NCBI RefSeq assembly: GCF_002283365.1
Contig: NZ_MQWD01000005.1
Span: 106,050 to 170,049 of the forward strand
DNA from: Rubrivirga marina
Lineage (GTDB): Bacteria; Bacteroidota; Rhodothermia; Rhodothermales; Rubricoccaceae
Direction of reading: 5' to 3'
DNA length: 64,000 nucleotides
Shown here: positions 1 to 8,206 of the stretch, one piece after another
Numbering within the stretch: position 1 is the stretch's first letter
Layout: each line of letters starts with the position of its first letter
Made by a program: the position numbers and the translations under genes
Notes under the pieces: generated by a model
Seen by the model: the letters and a program-made list of their open reading frames with translations, nothing else
Databases searched by the model: none
Told to the model about the DNA's origin: nothing

Positions 1-73
1 CCGGCGTCGTGGTCGGGCGGCGGGGCTGCGTGAGCATCCCCAGGAAGTCGATCTTGCGTTCGTCGTCAGCCAT
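1..73 (-). CDS. N-terminal fragment of a gene downstream of parA
   Basis: An ATG on the minus strand at 73 opens a frame that stays open to the window edge, giving about 24 residues that begin MADDERKIDFLGMLTQ. It starts 31 bp after the parA stop on the same strand, so it is the likely second gene of the partition operon. A small ParB-type or centromere-binding partner would be expected there, but too little is visible to assign a family. The upstream sequence has no Shine-Dalgarno-like stretch, as elsewhere in this window. Confidence 0.45.
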   Translation of the reverse strand, partial: MADDERKIDFLGMLTQPRRPTTTP

Positions 74-104
74 GATTCGGTGCTGCTGGAAATGGGGGAG
101 GGGG

Positions 105-923
105 CTACGCTGTGGCCTGGACCGGGAGGGCGAGGGAGCCGCGCTGGACGAGCGCGTCGAGTACCGCTCGGTAGTCCTCGGCGAGTCGGCCGTCCGGGCG
201 GTACTCGACGGCCGTGAGCGCGCGGGCGTACGACCGGCTCGCGGCCGAGCTTGTGCGGACGGGGGGGAGGACGGCGCCCTCGGGGTACTCCCCGAACGCC
301 TCGTGGAGCACGCCGAGGAACTCCGCCGTCTCCGAGTACCGGGCGTCGACGGCGCACGGGAGGTAGAGCACGCGGGGGACCTCGCCGAGCGCGCCCTCGA
401 CGGCGTCGACCATCCGGCGGAGCCGGACGACCCCGCGCATCGAGAGCGACGAGAGCGTGACGGGCGCCACGATGAGGTCGGCGCCCGCGACCGCGTTGAG
501 GCTCAGCCGGCCGATGGCCGGGGGGCAGTCGACCACGCAGAGGTCGTAGCGGTCGGCCTTCCGGACGCCGCTGACGAGCGTCCCGACGGCCCAGAGGTCG
601 CCGGTCTCGGCGATGGACTCCTCGAAGAGCGTGAGCCCCTCCGTCGCCGCCAGCACGTCGACGCGGCCCGAGCCCGGTCCGAGGGCGCCGGGCTCCCGGC
701 CGGTCCGGACGACGTCGGCCCACCGGGCCTCGCCGGAGAGGACGTCGCTGAGCCCGGGGCTCGGGGGATCGCTCCCCAGGAACAGCTCGGTGGCCGACCC
801 CTGCGAGTCGAGGTCGACGACGAGGACGGACGCCCCGCGCTCGGCCGCGACGGCGGCGATGGTGACGGCGGAGGTCGTCTTTCCGACGCCGCCCTTCTGG
901 TTCGTGAACGCGATCGTCTTCAT
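105..923 (-). CDS. parA: ParA-family partition ATPase
   Basis: Predicted 272-residue cytoplasmic ATPase of the MinD/ParA superfamily, which segregates plasmids or chromosomes together with a centromere-binding partner. The deviant Walker A motif KGGVGKTT is near residues 10-17, followed by VLVVDLDSQGSAT and the Walker B-like CVVDCPPAIG. The length suits the short type that lacks an N-terminal DNA-binding domain. The ATG at 923 was chosen because the protein then begins MKTIAFTNQKGG, the usual ParA start; the frame upstream adds only MHSPPPGP. A three-copy 15-bp repeat array lies 32-86 bp upstream, a normal place for a partition site and operator. The downstream partner is cut by the window edge. 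The family call is firm. A plasmid origin is inference. Confidence 0.93.
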   Translation of the reverse strand: MKTIAFTNQKGGVGKTTSAVTIAAVAAERGASVLVVDLDSQGSATELFLGSDPPSPGLSDVLSGEARWADVVRTGREPGALGPGSGRVDVLAATEGLTLFEESIAETGDLWAVGTLVSGVRKADRYDLCVVDCPPAIGRLSLNAVAGADLIVAPVTLSSLSMRGVVRLRRMVDAVEGALGEVPRVLYLPCAVDARYSETAEFLGVLHEAFGEYPEGAVLPPVRTSSAASRSYARALTAVEYRPDGRLAEDYRAVLDALVQRGSLALPVQATA

Positions 924-954
924 GGGGCCGGGGGGAGGGGAGTGCAAAGGTACT

Positions 955-1009
955 AGTGCTCAGGCACTTTTCAATAGTGCTCAGGCACTTTAACAAGTGC
1001 CTGAGCACT
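955..1009. repeat. Three 15-bp repeats, parS-like centromere/operator
   Basis: AGTGCTCAGGCACTT occurs perfectly at 955-969 and 976-990, and as its exact reverse complement at 995-1009. Each unit is itself an inverted repeat (AGTGC-TCAG-GCACT), so the array offers three palindromic sites about 19-21 bp apart, roughly two helical turns. Its position directly upstream of parA matches the partition sites and autoregulatory operators of short-ParA systems. Function is inferred from position and symmetry. Confidence 0.65.
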
Positions 1010-1290
1010 CACAGGAAGTCGTACAAGCGGGCCGTCAGGTCGAGACTGGATGCGGGGGCGGTCATCGAAGGGGGGAGGTGCCCGTGTAGGCCCCTGGCGT
1101 GCCCGCTGCTGCGAGCAAGTACGCCCCGAGTGTTTCCGGTCGGGCGGGGAGGGGGGCGCGGCGAGAGGGCCTGTAGAGCCTCGGACGCTGGGGCACGCAG
1201 GCCAGCGAAAGGCCAGGAGGAGAGGCGTCCGGTCTGCGTGGGAACGGGCGCACAGGGGGGAGCGCCGTTCCCACTCACCCTGACGAACTC
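1010..1290. other. Non-coding stretch between parA repeats and methyltransferase
   Basis: No convincing gene was found here. The open frames are Arg-rich and look like composition artefacts. The stretch probably holds the promoter of the methyltransferase gene, but no promoter motif could be recognised. Confidence 0.4.
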
Positions 1291-2322
1291 ATGACCCTCT
1301 TCGACCGACCAGAGCCCGACGTTCCCACAGCTCTCGGCGCGCCCCGCCCCGAACGGCTCGCCCGTCTCGTCGAGTCCGCGCTCGCTTCGTCCCGCTCGAC
1401 AACGCCCGCTGACCTCTTCGCGCTGGCGGCCGACGCCTTCGGCGGGACGCTCTCCGAGGGCGCCTTCTCGCCCCGCGACGCCTACGACGCCGCCGAGTTC
1501 GGGCTCCACCTCCACCTGCTCCGGCTCAGGCTCCCGCTCGGGGACGACCCCGCCGCCGCGCTCGCTGAGGTCGAACGACTCTCGGGCCTCCTGCCGAGCC
1601 AGACGCGCCGGACGACGGCGCAGAACGACTACCAGCAGTTCTCGACGCCCGCCGCCTACGCCGCGCTGTGCGCGTGGGTGAGTGGAGTGGGGGAGGGGGA
1701 CCGTGTGATCGAGCCCTCAGCTGGGACCGGCGCGCTCTGCGCGTTCGCACTCGCGGCGGGCGCCTCGGTTCATGCCAACGAACTGTGTGGTCGCAGGGCG
1801 GACCTCCTGGCATCGCTCCTCGCGGAGGCCGGTCAGGACCCGAGCCGGACCCTCACGCGCGAGAACGCCGACCACCTCGACGCCATCCTCCCCCCCGGGG
1901 TCAGAGCGGACGTGCTCCTGATGAATCCACCCTTCTCCCAGACGGCCGGGCGGCTCGGCCACCGCCGCGTCCCGACGGTCGGGACGGACCACGTGCTCCA
2001 GGCACTCCGGAGGCTCGACGAGGGCGGGCGGCTCGTGGCCGTCTTGAGCGCGGGCGTGCGGCGGGGGAAGCCGACGCACCGGGCGTTCTTCGGGGCCGTC
2101 GACCGAAACCCCTTCCGTCTCCGGGCCGACGTCGAGGTCGGCGAGGCCGTGTACCGGCCGTACGGGACCTCCGTGCGCACGCGGGTCCTCGTCGTAGACC
2201 GAGTCTCAGGCGGCGAGTCGAGCGGCCGGGGAGACCGGATCGAGGTCGCCGTGGAGACCTTGGCGGACGCGGCGGCGGCCTTGACTCCAGCCCGTCGCGC
2301 TGTCACCCTCCGAGTCGACTAG
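1291..2322 (+). CDS. Solo N6-adenine-type DNA methyltransferase
   Basis: A 343-residue class I methyltransferase. The sequence shows an entry motif QQFSTPAAYA near residue 118, SAM-binding motif I VIEPSAGTGAL near 138, and catalytic motif IV LLMNPPF near 210, the NPPF form typical of N6-adenine methylases. The QQFSTP...EPSAGTG block resembles the methylase part at the N terminus of large plasmid and phage strawberry-notch helicase/methylase proteins, here without the helicase. No restriction endonuclease lies nearby, so this is an orphan methylase or an anti-restriction or regulatory enzyme. The next reading frame starts 4 bp downstream. DNA as substrate is inferred from NPPF and family resemblance. 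Confidence 0.75.
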   Translation: MTLFDRPEPDVPTALGAPRPERLARLVESALASSRSTTPADLFALAADAFGGTLSEGAFSPRDAYDAAEFGLHLHLLRLRLPLGDDPAAALAEVERLSGLLPSQTRRTTAQNDYQQFSTPAAYAALCAWVSGVGEGDRVIEPSAGTGALCAFALAAGASVHANELCGRRADLLASLLAEAGQDPSRTLTRENADHLDAILPPGVRADVLLMNPPFSQTAGRLGHRRVPTVGTDHVLQALRRLDEGGRLVAVLSAGVRRGKPTHRAFFGAVDRNPFRLRADVEVGEAVYRPYGTSVRTRVLVVDRVSGGESSGRGDRIEVAVETLADAAAALTPARRAVTLRVD

Positions 2323-2325
2323 CCC

Positions 2326-3318
2326 GTGCCTGCCTTGCCCATCACGCGCCTCCCCCGGGTCCCAGCCCTCGCCCTCGCTCTCATCGGGCTCGCCGCGTGC
2401 GGGGAGTCGGGTCGTTCTCCAACCGCCAGCGGGCCGGACGCCGACCCGCCCGAGGCGGCTACGACCGGCGACGGGCTGCCCGCCGCGCTCCTCGGCACCT
2501 ACGACGCCGACGCCGACGCCTGCGCGCAGGGGATGACCTCCGGCCGACTGACCGTCCGGACGGACACGCTCGACTTCTTCTACGGCTTCGCGGTCGTCGA
2601 TGAGGTCTCGGCGCACGACGGGGGCTACCAGGTCGAGACGACGCTGTACCAGACGGAGGGGGCCGTCGAGGTCGTCCCGGAGCCGACCTCGTACCGGATC
2701 GAGCGGACGGCCGACGGGCTCCGCATCGAGTCGGCCTACGCGGGCGCGTCGGCGCTCGTCCGCTGTGCCGACGCGCAGACGGGTGTCGCCAGCGGGACGG
2801 CCGCGTCTCGTGCCGACGTCCAAGCGCGTACACCCAGACCGAGAACTGCGAGACGCTCCGCGAGGCGGAGGTCGAGGCCGGGACGACGGAGCAGCGGTGC
2901 CCCGGCTACGGCGGCGTCGCGCTCTTCGTCTCCGAAGGCGACCTCCGCACCGACGTCGACGCGGGCGTCCCGAACGGCTCGTGGGACACGCCCGCTGGGT
3001 TCAAGTCGGTCGGAAGACGGTCGAGTGGCGTCTCCGCGACGGGCGGCCATTCCCCGCCATCGTCCGGTACGAGGTCGAGGGGACGGGCGGGACGGCGGCC
3101 GAGCGCCGGTCGGACCTCGCCGTCGTCACGGTGGGGCGCGAGGGGGCACCGGGCTGCCTCGTGGGCTACGTGCCCGCCGACGCCCAGCCGGACCAGAACG
3201 CGGCGGCCCGTCGGCTCGCCGACCGCGACGCCGAGGGGTTACGATTGCGACGCCGACAGGGGCTGGCGACGCGTCCTGGAACCTCGTGCCGTGCGCGAGG
3301 GCGTACCCGGGCCGCTAG
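2326..3318 (+). pseudogene. Frameshifted lipoprotein gene
   Basis: The frame opens with GTG and a lipoprotein signal peptide ending GLAAC (Cys at about 25), then reads as a normal secreted domain for about 155 residues before turning into Arg-rich nonsense. Protein-like sequence continues in other frames: near 2826-3010 one frame gives ENCETLREAEVEAG and GGVALFVSEGDL; from about 3012 to 3238 another gives TVEWRLRDGRPFPAIVRYEV and PGCLVGYVPADA; a short YDCDADRG piece follows in the previous frame. The pieces look like one periplasmic protein broken by at least three indels. Either the gene is decaying or the assembly has indel errors. Exact junctions cannot be fixed by eye. Confidence 0.6.
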
Positions 3319-4313
3319 GGGTGGTCTACGGCGTTCCACTCCCGCCCCGCGTCCCGCACCAGCCCGAGCAGGCACCGCCGCCTGGCCCCCTCCGCCTCGG
3401 CCGCTTGGCGGAACGCCTCGTCCTCCACGGTCGGCACGCCCGCCGCCGCCAGCGGCGCGAGCGACGGGGCCTCGGGCGCGCCGTCCGCCTCGTCCACGAA
3501 CGACGCGCTCAGCGTGTCGAGGTAGTCGCCCAGCACGCGCCGGAGCGGCTCGACCTCGGCGGGCGCCATCCGGGCCGCGGGCGTCACGCCCTCCGCCAGC
3601 AGCAGGAGCGCCTCGTCGAGCACGGCCAGCATCACCGGCGCCGACGTCCGCCGCTCGCGGCTCCCGAAAAAGTGGAGGGCCGGGTACGCCTCGTGTCGCC
3701 GCCCGTGCGCCTCCACCATCGGCGTGAGGTTCGCGAGGTGCTGGCCCAGCCCGTCGAAGCCGGACCCCGTCCACGCCCGCGCGACGACCTCGTGCGGCGT
3801 CGCGCCCAGCCCGTCCACGACGCCCGCGAGCTGGCGCGCGCCCGTGACGGCCCCGACCACCTGGAGCACGTAGGTCACGACGAGCGTGACGACGGCGAAG
3901 CCGTTGAGCGCGACGGCGCTCGCGATGACGCCCCAGCCGCCGGAACCGGGCGCCCAGAGCGCCCCGAGCCCGAGCGTCCAGAGGTACGTCCCGACGGCGT
4001 AGGCGCGCGAGAGCGCGTCGGCGGGCGCGTTCGTCTTCGGGTCCACGACAGAGGCGGGGTCGGCCGAGAACACGAGCCACCACCCGAGCCACAGCGCGCC
4101 CGTCCACCACAGGAACGCGGCGACGAGCGTGGCCGGACCCGTCCACCCCGGCGCGCGTCCGCCTCCGAGCGCCTTCGCCAGCGCGTAGACGCCGCGCCCG
4201 ACCCGGCCCGCGACCGGCCCGGCCCCGCGCGGGGCCACCGTCGTCCAGAGCGCGTCGACGAGCGCGAACGCGACGAGCGCCCCGCCTCCGACGGCGACCA
4301 GAGCCCCGGTCAC
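3315..4313 (-). CDS. Two-TM channel-like membrane protein with altered filter
   Basis: A 332-residue inner-membrane protein and paralogue of the gene at 24512-25492. Hydrophobic segments lie near the N terminus, around WWTGALWLGWWLVFS, and after a pore-like loop; a cytoplasmic helical C-terminal half follows. The paralogue has a clear K+-channel filter sequence GIGDY. Here the aligned position reads TLGLGALWAPG, so the GxGD signature is lost. The start is a GTG at 4313 that overlaps the TGA of the upstream methyltransferase (GTGA), implying translational coupling; the frame is open further upstream, but only inside that gene. It is the last gene of the rhodopsin-headed run and converges with the broken lipoprotein. 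Ion conduction is uncertain because of the altered filter. Confidence 0.6.
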   Translation of the reverse strand: MTGALVAVGGGALVAFALVDALWTTVAPRGAGPVAGRVGRGVYALAKALGGGRAPGWTGPATLVAAFLWWTGALWLGWWLVFSADPASVVDPKTNAPADALSRAYAVGTYLWTLGLGALWAPGSGGWGVIASAVALNGFAVVTLVVTYVLQVVGAVTGARQLAGVVDGLGATPHEVVARAWTGSGFDGLGQHLANLTPMVEAHGRRHEAYPALHFFGSRERRTSAPVMLAVLDEALLLLAEGVTPAARMAPAEVEPLRRVLGDYLDTLSASFVDEADGAPEAPSLAPLAAAGVPTVEDEAFRQAAEAEGARRRCLLGLVRDAGREWNAVDHP

Positions 4314-5185
4314 GAGAGGTGCCCGACGAGCATCCCGTAGCGCATGGCGCCGTCGGCGTAGGCCCGCTGCATGGCCGGGAACGCCCCGACGAACCGCCGG
4401 GCACGCCCGTCGCTCACCGCGAGAATCGCGCGGACCTCGGGACGCCGAGCGATCGCGGCGCAGAGGTCCCACGTCCGGGCCACGCGCGGCGTGAGGTCCC
4501 ACGTCCGGAGGTCTCCGAATCCGGCCGCCCGCATCCACCCCTCGTACTCTGCCGCCGTCGCGAGCGAGGGGCACAGCATCCCCTCGCACACCGACGCCAC
4601 GAGCGCCTCGCCCTCGGCGTCGAGGCCGCCCCCGCTAGCGGCTCCCTCGGCGGTCCCGTCGGCGACCCCGCCGTCGCCCCGGAGCCAGGCGCAGAGCGCG
4701 AGGGCCCCACCGGGGCGGAGCCGCCGCGCGGCGGCCTCGACGAAGGTGGCCTTGTCCTCGAGGTGCTCGGTGCACTCGACCGTCCATACGACGTCGTAGT
4801 CGGTGCCCAGCGCGTCGAGGTCACGGGCGTCGTGGACCTGGAACCGGACCCGGTCGCCGACCCCCTCCGCCTGGGCTCCCGACGTCGCCATGTCCACCTG
4901 GACGGGGCTCAGCGTGATCCCGTCGACGCGGCACTCCAGGTGGGCGGCGAGCCACCGGGCCGACCCGCCCACGCCGCACCCCACGTCGAGCACGCGGGCG
5001 CCCTCCGGCACGCCAGCCCGCTCCGCCAGCAGGGCCACGAGCCGCTCCTGGGCCGTCCGGGCCGGTACGTCCTCGCCCTCCTCCCAGTACCCGTGGTGGA
5101 TGTGGTCGCCCCAGAAGGTCCGGTAGAAGACGGAGATCCGGTCGTAGTGGTCGCGGACGGCGTCGGCGGGGTCGGGAGGGGGCAT
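4310..5185 (-). CDS. SAM-dependent methyltransferase (tocopherol/sterol C-methyltransferase-like)
   Basis: A 291-residue soluble class I methyltransferase. Motif I reads VLDVGCGVGGSARWLA near residue 65, followed by a post-motif VDGITLSPVQVDMA and an acidic motif DYDVVWTVECTEHL. The N-terminal HYDRISVFYRTFWGDHIHHGYW matches the block before motif I in gamma-tocopherol and sterol methyltransferases, so the substrate is probably a small lipid or isoprenoid. It is fifth to last in the minus-strand run, 25 bp after the GMC oxidoreductase, and its stop overlaps the next start. The substrate cannot be deduced from the sequence. Confidence 0.8.
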   Translation of the reverse strand: MPPPDPADAVRDHYDRISVFYRTFWGDHIHHGYWEEGEDVPARTAQERLVALLAERAGVPEGARVLDVGCGVGGSARWLAAHLECRVDGITLSPVQVDMATSGAQAEGVGDRVRFQVHDARDLDALGTDYDVVWTVECTEHLEDKATFVEAAARRLRPGGALALCAWLRGDGGVADGTAEGAASGGGLDAEGEALVASVCEGMLCPSLATAAEYEGWMRAAGFGDLRTWDLTPRVARTWDLCAAIARRPEVRAILAVSDGRARRFVGAFPAMQRAYADGAMRYGMLVGHLS

Positions 5186-5210
5186 GGGCGGTGGGGCCGG
5201 TCGGCCGTGG

Positions 5211-6968
5211 TTAGTGGAGCGGCCCCGGCGAGGGCACGTAGCGGTTCACGATGGCGTCGGCCGCCCGGTAGGCCAGCGCGCCGACCGTCCCCGTCGGGTT
5301 GTAGCCCGCGTTCTGGGGGAAGACGCCCGCGCCCATCACGAACACGTTGTCGACGCCCCACACCTGCAGGTCCGGGTTGACCACGCTCGTCTCGGGGTCG
5401 GTCCCCATGACGGTGCCGCCCGTGTTGTGCGTCGTCTGGTAGGGCACGATGCTGTAGTGGTCCGAGAGCCGGCTCACCTTGACGTGCGTTGGGTCCATGG
5501 CGCGGGCGATCTCGGCCGCCCGGTCGGTGAGGTACTCCGTCATCCGGCGCTCATTCCCGCCCCAGTCGAACGTCATCCGCAAGAGCGGCTGCCCATAGGC
5601 GTCGCGGTACGTCGGGTCGAGGTCGAGATAATTGCCGCGGTAGCTCATCACCGCCCCCTGGCTCACGATCGTCGCCGCCCGGTTGAAGTACTTCGCGACG
5701 GCCCGCTTCCACTCCGGCCCCCACGACGGCGTCCCGTCCGGGATCGGGTGCGTGTTGATCGGCCGGTGGCCGGTGATGTAGAGGCCCAGCGAGGCGCCGT
5801 CGACGAACCCCAGGCCGGTGTGGTCGAAGTTGTCGCCGTTGAAGTCGTCCACGACCGTCCCCATCGCGCCCGCGCCGGCGAACGTGTTGAGGTCCTTGTC
5901 GTCGAAAAAGACCGTCGCGCTCGTGACCGCCTGGTAGGCGTAGTTCCGGCCGACGGTGCCCCGGCCGGTCGCCGGGTCGTAGGTCTCGCCGATCCCCGAG
6001 AGCATCATCAGCCGCGCGTTGTGGAGCCCGTACGCCGTCAGGAGCACCATCTCGGCCGGCTGCTCGACCTCGCGGCCCTGAGCGTCCACGTAGAGCACGC
6101 CCGTCGCGCGCGTCCCGTCCGGGCTCATGAGCACGCGCGTCACGTGGGCGCCCGTCCTCAGCTCGAAGTTGCCCGTCTTCAGGGCCGCTGGGATGACGGT
6201 CGCCTGCGGGCTCGCCTTGGCGTAGATCTCGCACCCGAACCGCTCGCAGTACCCGCAGTAGTGGCACGCGCCGAGCTGCATCCCGTCGGGGTTCGTGTAC
6301 TCCGTCGTCGAGTTGGCCGACGGCCCGGGGAACGGGTGCAGTCCCATCCCTTCGGCCGCCTCCTTGTACAGGTGCTGCGCGTAGCTCGTCTTCATCGGCG
6401 GGTTCGGGTACGGCCCGCGCGGCCCCTCGAAGGGGTTGCCGCCCGGCTGGACCGCGCCGCCCAGGTTGCCCGCCACGCCGCCGACGCCGCACGTCCGCTC
6501 GAACCGGTCGTAGAACGGCGCGAGCTCGTCGTAGGTCACGCCCCAGTCCTGGATCGTGTTGTCCCGGGGCAGGATGCCCTCGCCGTAGCGCGCGACGGCC
6601 CGGCTCCGCGCCTCGAACGTGTACGGCAGGAACCGCCACGTCTGCCCGTTCCAGTGCACGCCCGCGCCGCCCAGCCCCTCGCCGAGCAGGAACGAGCCCA
6701 GCGTCCGCATCGGGAGCGCCCGCTGGCTCCGGTTGTTCCGGAACGTCAGCGTCTCGCGCGAGAGGTCCTGCATGAGCTCGTAGCGGACCGCGTACCGCAG
6801 CTCGTCGTGGACGTGGGGCGGCTGGAAGTCGGGCTTCGTCGCGCGGTAGCCGCCGCGCTCCAGGCCGACGACCGTGAGGCCCGCCTCGGCGAGCTGGTGG
6901 GCCAGGATGCCGCCCGTCCAGCCGACGCCGACAGTGACGGCGTCGACGGGGGGGAGTCGGTGGGCCAT
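5211..6968 (-). CDS. GMC oxidoreductase, gluconate/glucose dehydrogenase-type large subunit
   Basis: A 585-residue flavoprotein of the glucose-methanol-choline family. The N-terminal FAD fold reads DAVTVGVGWTGGILAHQLAE, lacking the usual GxGxxG spacing but typical of membrane-bound gluconate dehydrogenase large subunits. A Cys cluster CHYCGYCERFGC near residues 240-250 matches the segment that carries a 3Fe-4S cluster in FAD-dependent sugar dehydrogenases. The C terminus has THNTGGTVMG and NPTGTVGALAY. It lies 39 bp after its small subunit (7008-7877), which carries the Tat signal and would co-export it. A dedicated cytochrome c subunit, usual in three-component enzymes, is not in the operon. 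The substrate is probably a sugar, sugar acid or alcohol. Confidence 0.88.
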   Translation of the reverse strand: MAHRLPPVDAVTVGVGWTGGILAHQLAEAGLTVVGLERGGYRATKPDFQPPHVHDELRYAVRYELMQDLSRETLTFRNNRSQRALPMRTLGSFLLGEGLGGAGVHWNGQTWRFLPYTFEARSRAVARYGEGILPRDNTIQDWGVTYDELAPFYDRFERTCGVGGVAGNLGGAVQPGGNPFEGPRGPYPNPPMKTSYAQHLYKEAAEGMGLHPFPGPSANSTTEYTNPDGMQLGACHYCGYCERFGCEIYAKASPQATVIPAALKTGNFELRTGAHVTRVLMSPDGTRATGVLYVDAQGREVEQPAEMVLLTAYGLHNARLMMLSGIGETYDPATGRGTVGRNYAYQAVTSATVFFDDKDLNTFAGAGAMGTVVDDFNGDNFDHTGLGFVDGASLGLYITGHRPINTHPIPDGTPSWGPEWKRAVAKYFNRAATIVSQGAVMSYRGNYLDLDPTYRDAYGQPLLRMTFDWGGNERRMTEYLTDRAAEIARAMDPTHVKVSRLSDHYSIVPYQTTHNTGGTVMGTDPETSVVNPDLQVWGVDNVFVMGAGVFPQNAGYNPTGTVGALAYRAADAIVNRYVPSPGPLH

Positions 6969-7007
6969 GAGAGGGGAGGTCTGAAGTGTGAAAGAGGGGG
7001 GCGACGG

Positions 7008-7877
7008 TCAGTGGCCGCCGTCGTGGGAGTGGCCGTCGTCCGAGCCGCCGTGGCCATCGCCATCGTCCCCGTGACCGTCGCCGCGGGGCTGGGGCGTGAC
7101 CGTCGCCATCCCCTTCGGCCCGCCGCCGTGGTCGTGCCCGTGGCCCATGCTCACCTCGCCCTGCTGCACCTGGGCCAGGCTCGTCGGGCCGGGCGCGTGG
7201 TCGACGCCGTAGTCCTCGATGATGCCCTCGTACTCGCCCACGACACCGGGGAAGCCGATCATTTTCCAAGCCGCCATGTCGGCGTTGCCGCCGTAGGCCG
7301 GGTCGGCGAAGTAGCCCTCGATGGTGTTCGCGTGGAGCAGCTCCCAGAACCGCGCCAGCACGGCGTCGGGCACGCCGGCGAGGTGGACGTCCCCGGCTTC
7401 GAGGTCGCGGAGGAACTCGTCCTGGAGCACGGGGCCGATCTCGGCGAACGGGAGGCCGGTCCGCCGGACCCAGTAGTCGTCGATCTCGCGCATCGAGAGG
7501 CGGTACACCTCGCGCGGCGTCAGCCGGAGCTGGTAGCCCTGCTCGGGCGTGCCGTCGGCCCACGGCCCCTGGCCGTAGTTCTTGGCGAACGCCCCGTAGG
7601 CCCCGTCGAGCTGGCCGTCGATGAAGTAGGCCACGCCGGCCTCCTTCGCGCCCGGCCCGAGCTCGTCGGCCGGGATGAGCCGCGCGACCGCGGCCTCGAC
7701 GAAGGCGGCCTCGGGCTCGGTCAGGAACACGTAGGCCTGGTCCTCGCCGAGCGCGCCGCCCCGCGCACGGCGCTTGGGCCGGGGCGCGGCCTCGGCGGGC
7801 ACGACCGCCACGGCGGCCCCGGCGCCGAGCACGCCCATGGACTTGAGGAACGAACGGCGAGAGTCGGGTCTAGGCAT
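7008..7877 (-). CDS. Gluconate 2-dehydrogenase subunit 3 family protein, Tat-exported
   Basis: A 289-residue small subunit of a periplasmic GMC dehydrogenase. The N terminus SRRSFLKSMGVLGAGAAVAVV is a textbook twin-arginine signal, cleaved near AEA-AP. The central region has the family features PADELGPGAKEAGVAYFID and the Tyr/Arg-rich helix LTPREVYRLSMREID. In characterised enzymes this subunit is needed for folding, export and FAD loading of the large subunit. The C terminus is a His/Gly/Asp-rich tail with many GHGHD-type repeats that could bind metal, which is unusual for the family. Its start overlaps the stop of the small Cys/His gene by 8 bp. Confidence 0.88.
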   Translation of the reverse strand: MPRPDSRRSFLKSMGVLGAGAAVAVVPAEAAPRPKRRARGGALGEDQAYVFLTEPEAAFVEAAVARLIPADELGPGAKEAGVAYFIDGQLDGAYGAFAKNYGQGPWADGTPEQGYQLRLTPREVYRLSMREIDDYWVRRTGLPFAEIGPVLQDEFLRDLEAGDVHLAGVPDAVLARFWELLHANTIEGYFADPAYGGNADMAAWKMIGFPGVVGEYEGIIEDYGVDHAPGPTSLAQVQQGEVSMGHGHDHGGGPKGMATVTPQPRGDGHGDDGDGHGGSDDGHSHDGGH

Positions 7878-8202
7878 CGGAGGCGGAGGAAAGAGGGGAG
7901 GGGGACTCGGTGACCTCGACCGTCGCCAGCGCGCCGTCGTCGGGCTCGCGGCGGACGCGGAGCCACACGCCCGCCTCGCGGTCCGAGCGGCGGAGCGCGT
8001 CGAGCACGGGGGCCGTGGCCTTGGGGTCCAAGAGCGTCACCCGGCCGTCAGCGTCGACGAGCGCGTAGCCGCTCTCGAGGCAGTGGCCCATCTGAGAGCA
8101 CGCCGTCGTGTGCGCGCGGGCGCGCTCGGCGTACTCGTCGCGCGGGTACTTCCGGAGGCAGGCGATGTCGAGGACCCAGCCCTCGGCGGTTTCGGGATGC
8201 AT
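7870..8202 (-). CDS. Small Cys/His protein, paralogue of 27726-28169
   Basis: A 110-residue cytoplasmic-looking protein of unknown function without a signal peptide. Visible features are CLRKYPRDEYAERARAH, then CSQMGHCLESGYALV and a C-terminal half DGRVTLLDPKATAPVLDALR ending in Ser/Ala. The second half aligns closely with the protein at 27726-28169 (GHCxESG(Y/F)xLV, DGRVxLLDPxAT, VLDAxR, LRVxREPD). Cys and His residues ahead of the shared core may bind metal or heme; this is a guess. In both places the gene sits next to an oxidoreductase. It overlaps the GMC small-subunit start by 8 bp and follows the secreted-protein stop by 4 bp. Confidence 0.75.
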   Translation of the reverse strand: MHPETAEGWVLDIACLRKYPRDEYAERARAHTTACSQMGHCLESGYALVDADGRVTLLDPKATAPVLDALRRSDREAGVWLRVRREPDDGALATVEVTESPSPLSSASDA

Positions 8203-8206
8203 GGGA

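Noticed and set aside
955..1009. Repeat array as a small CRISPR
   Set aside because: The repeats are only 15 bp, the spacers 4-6 bp, one unit is inverted, and there are no cas genes.
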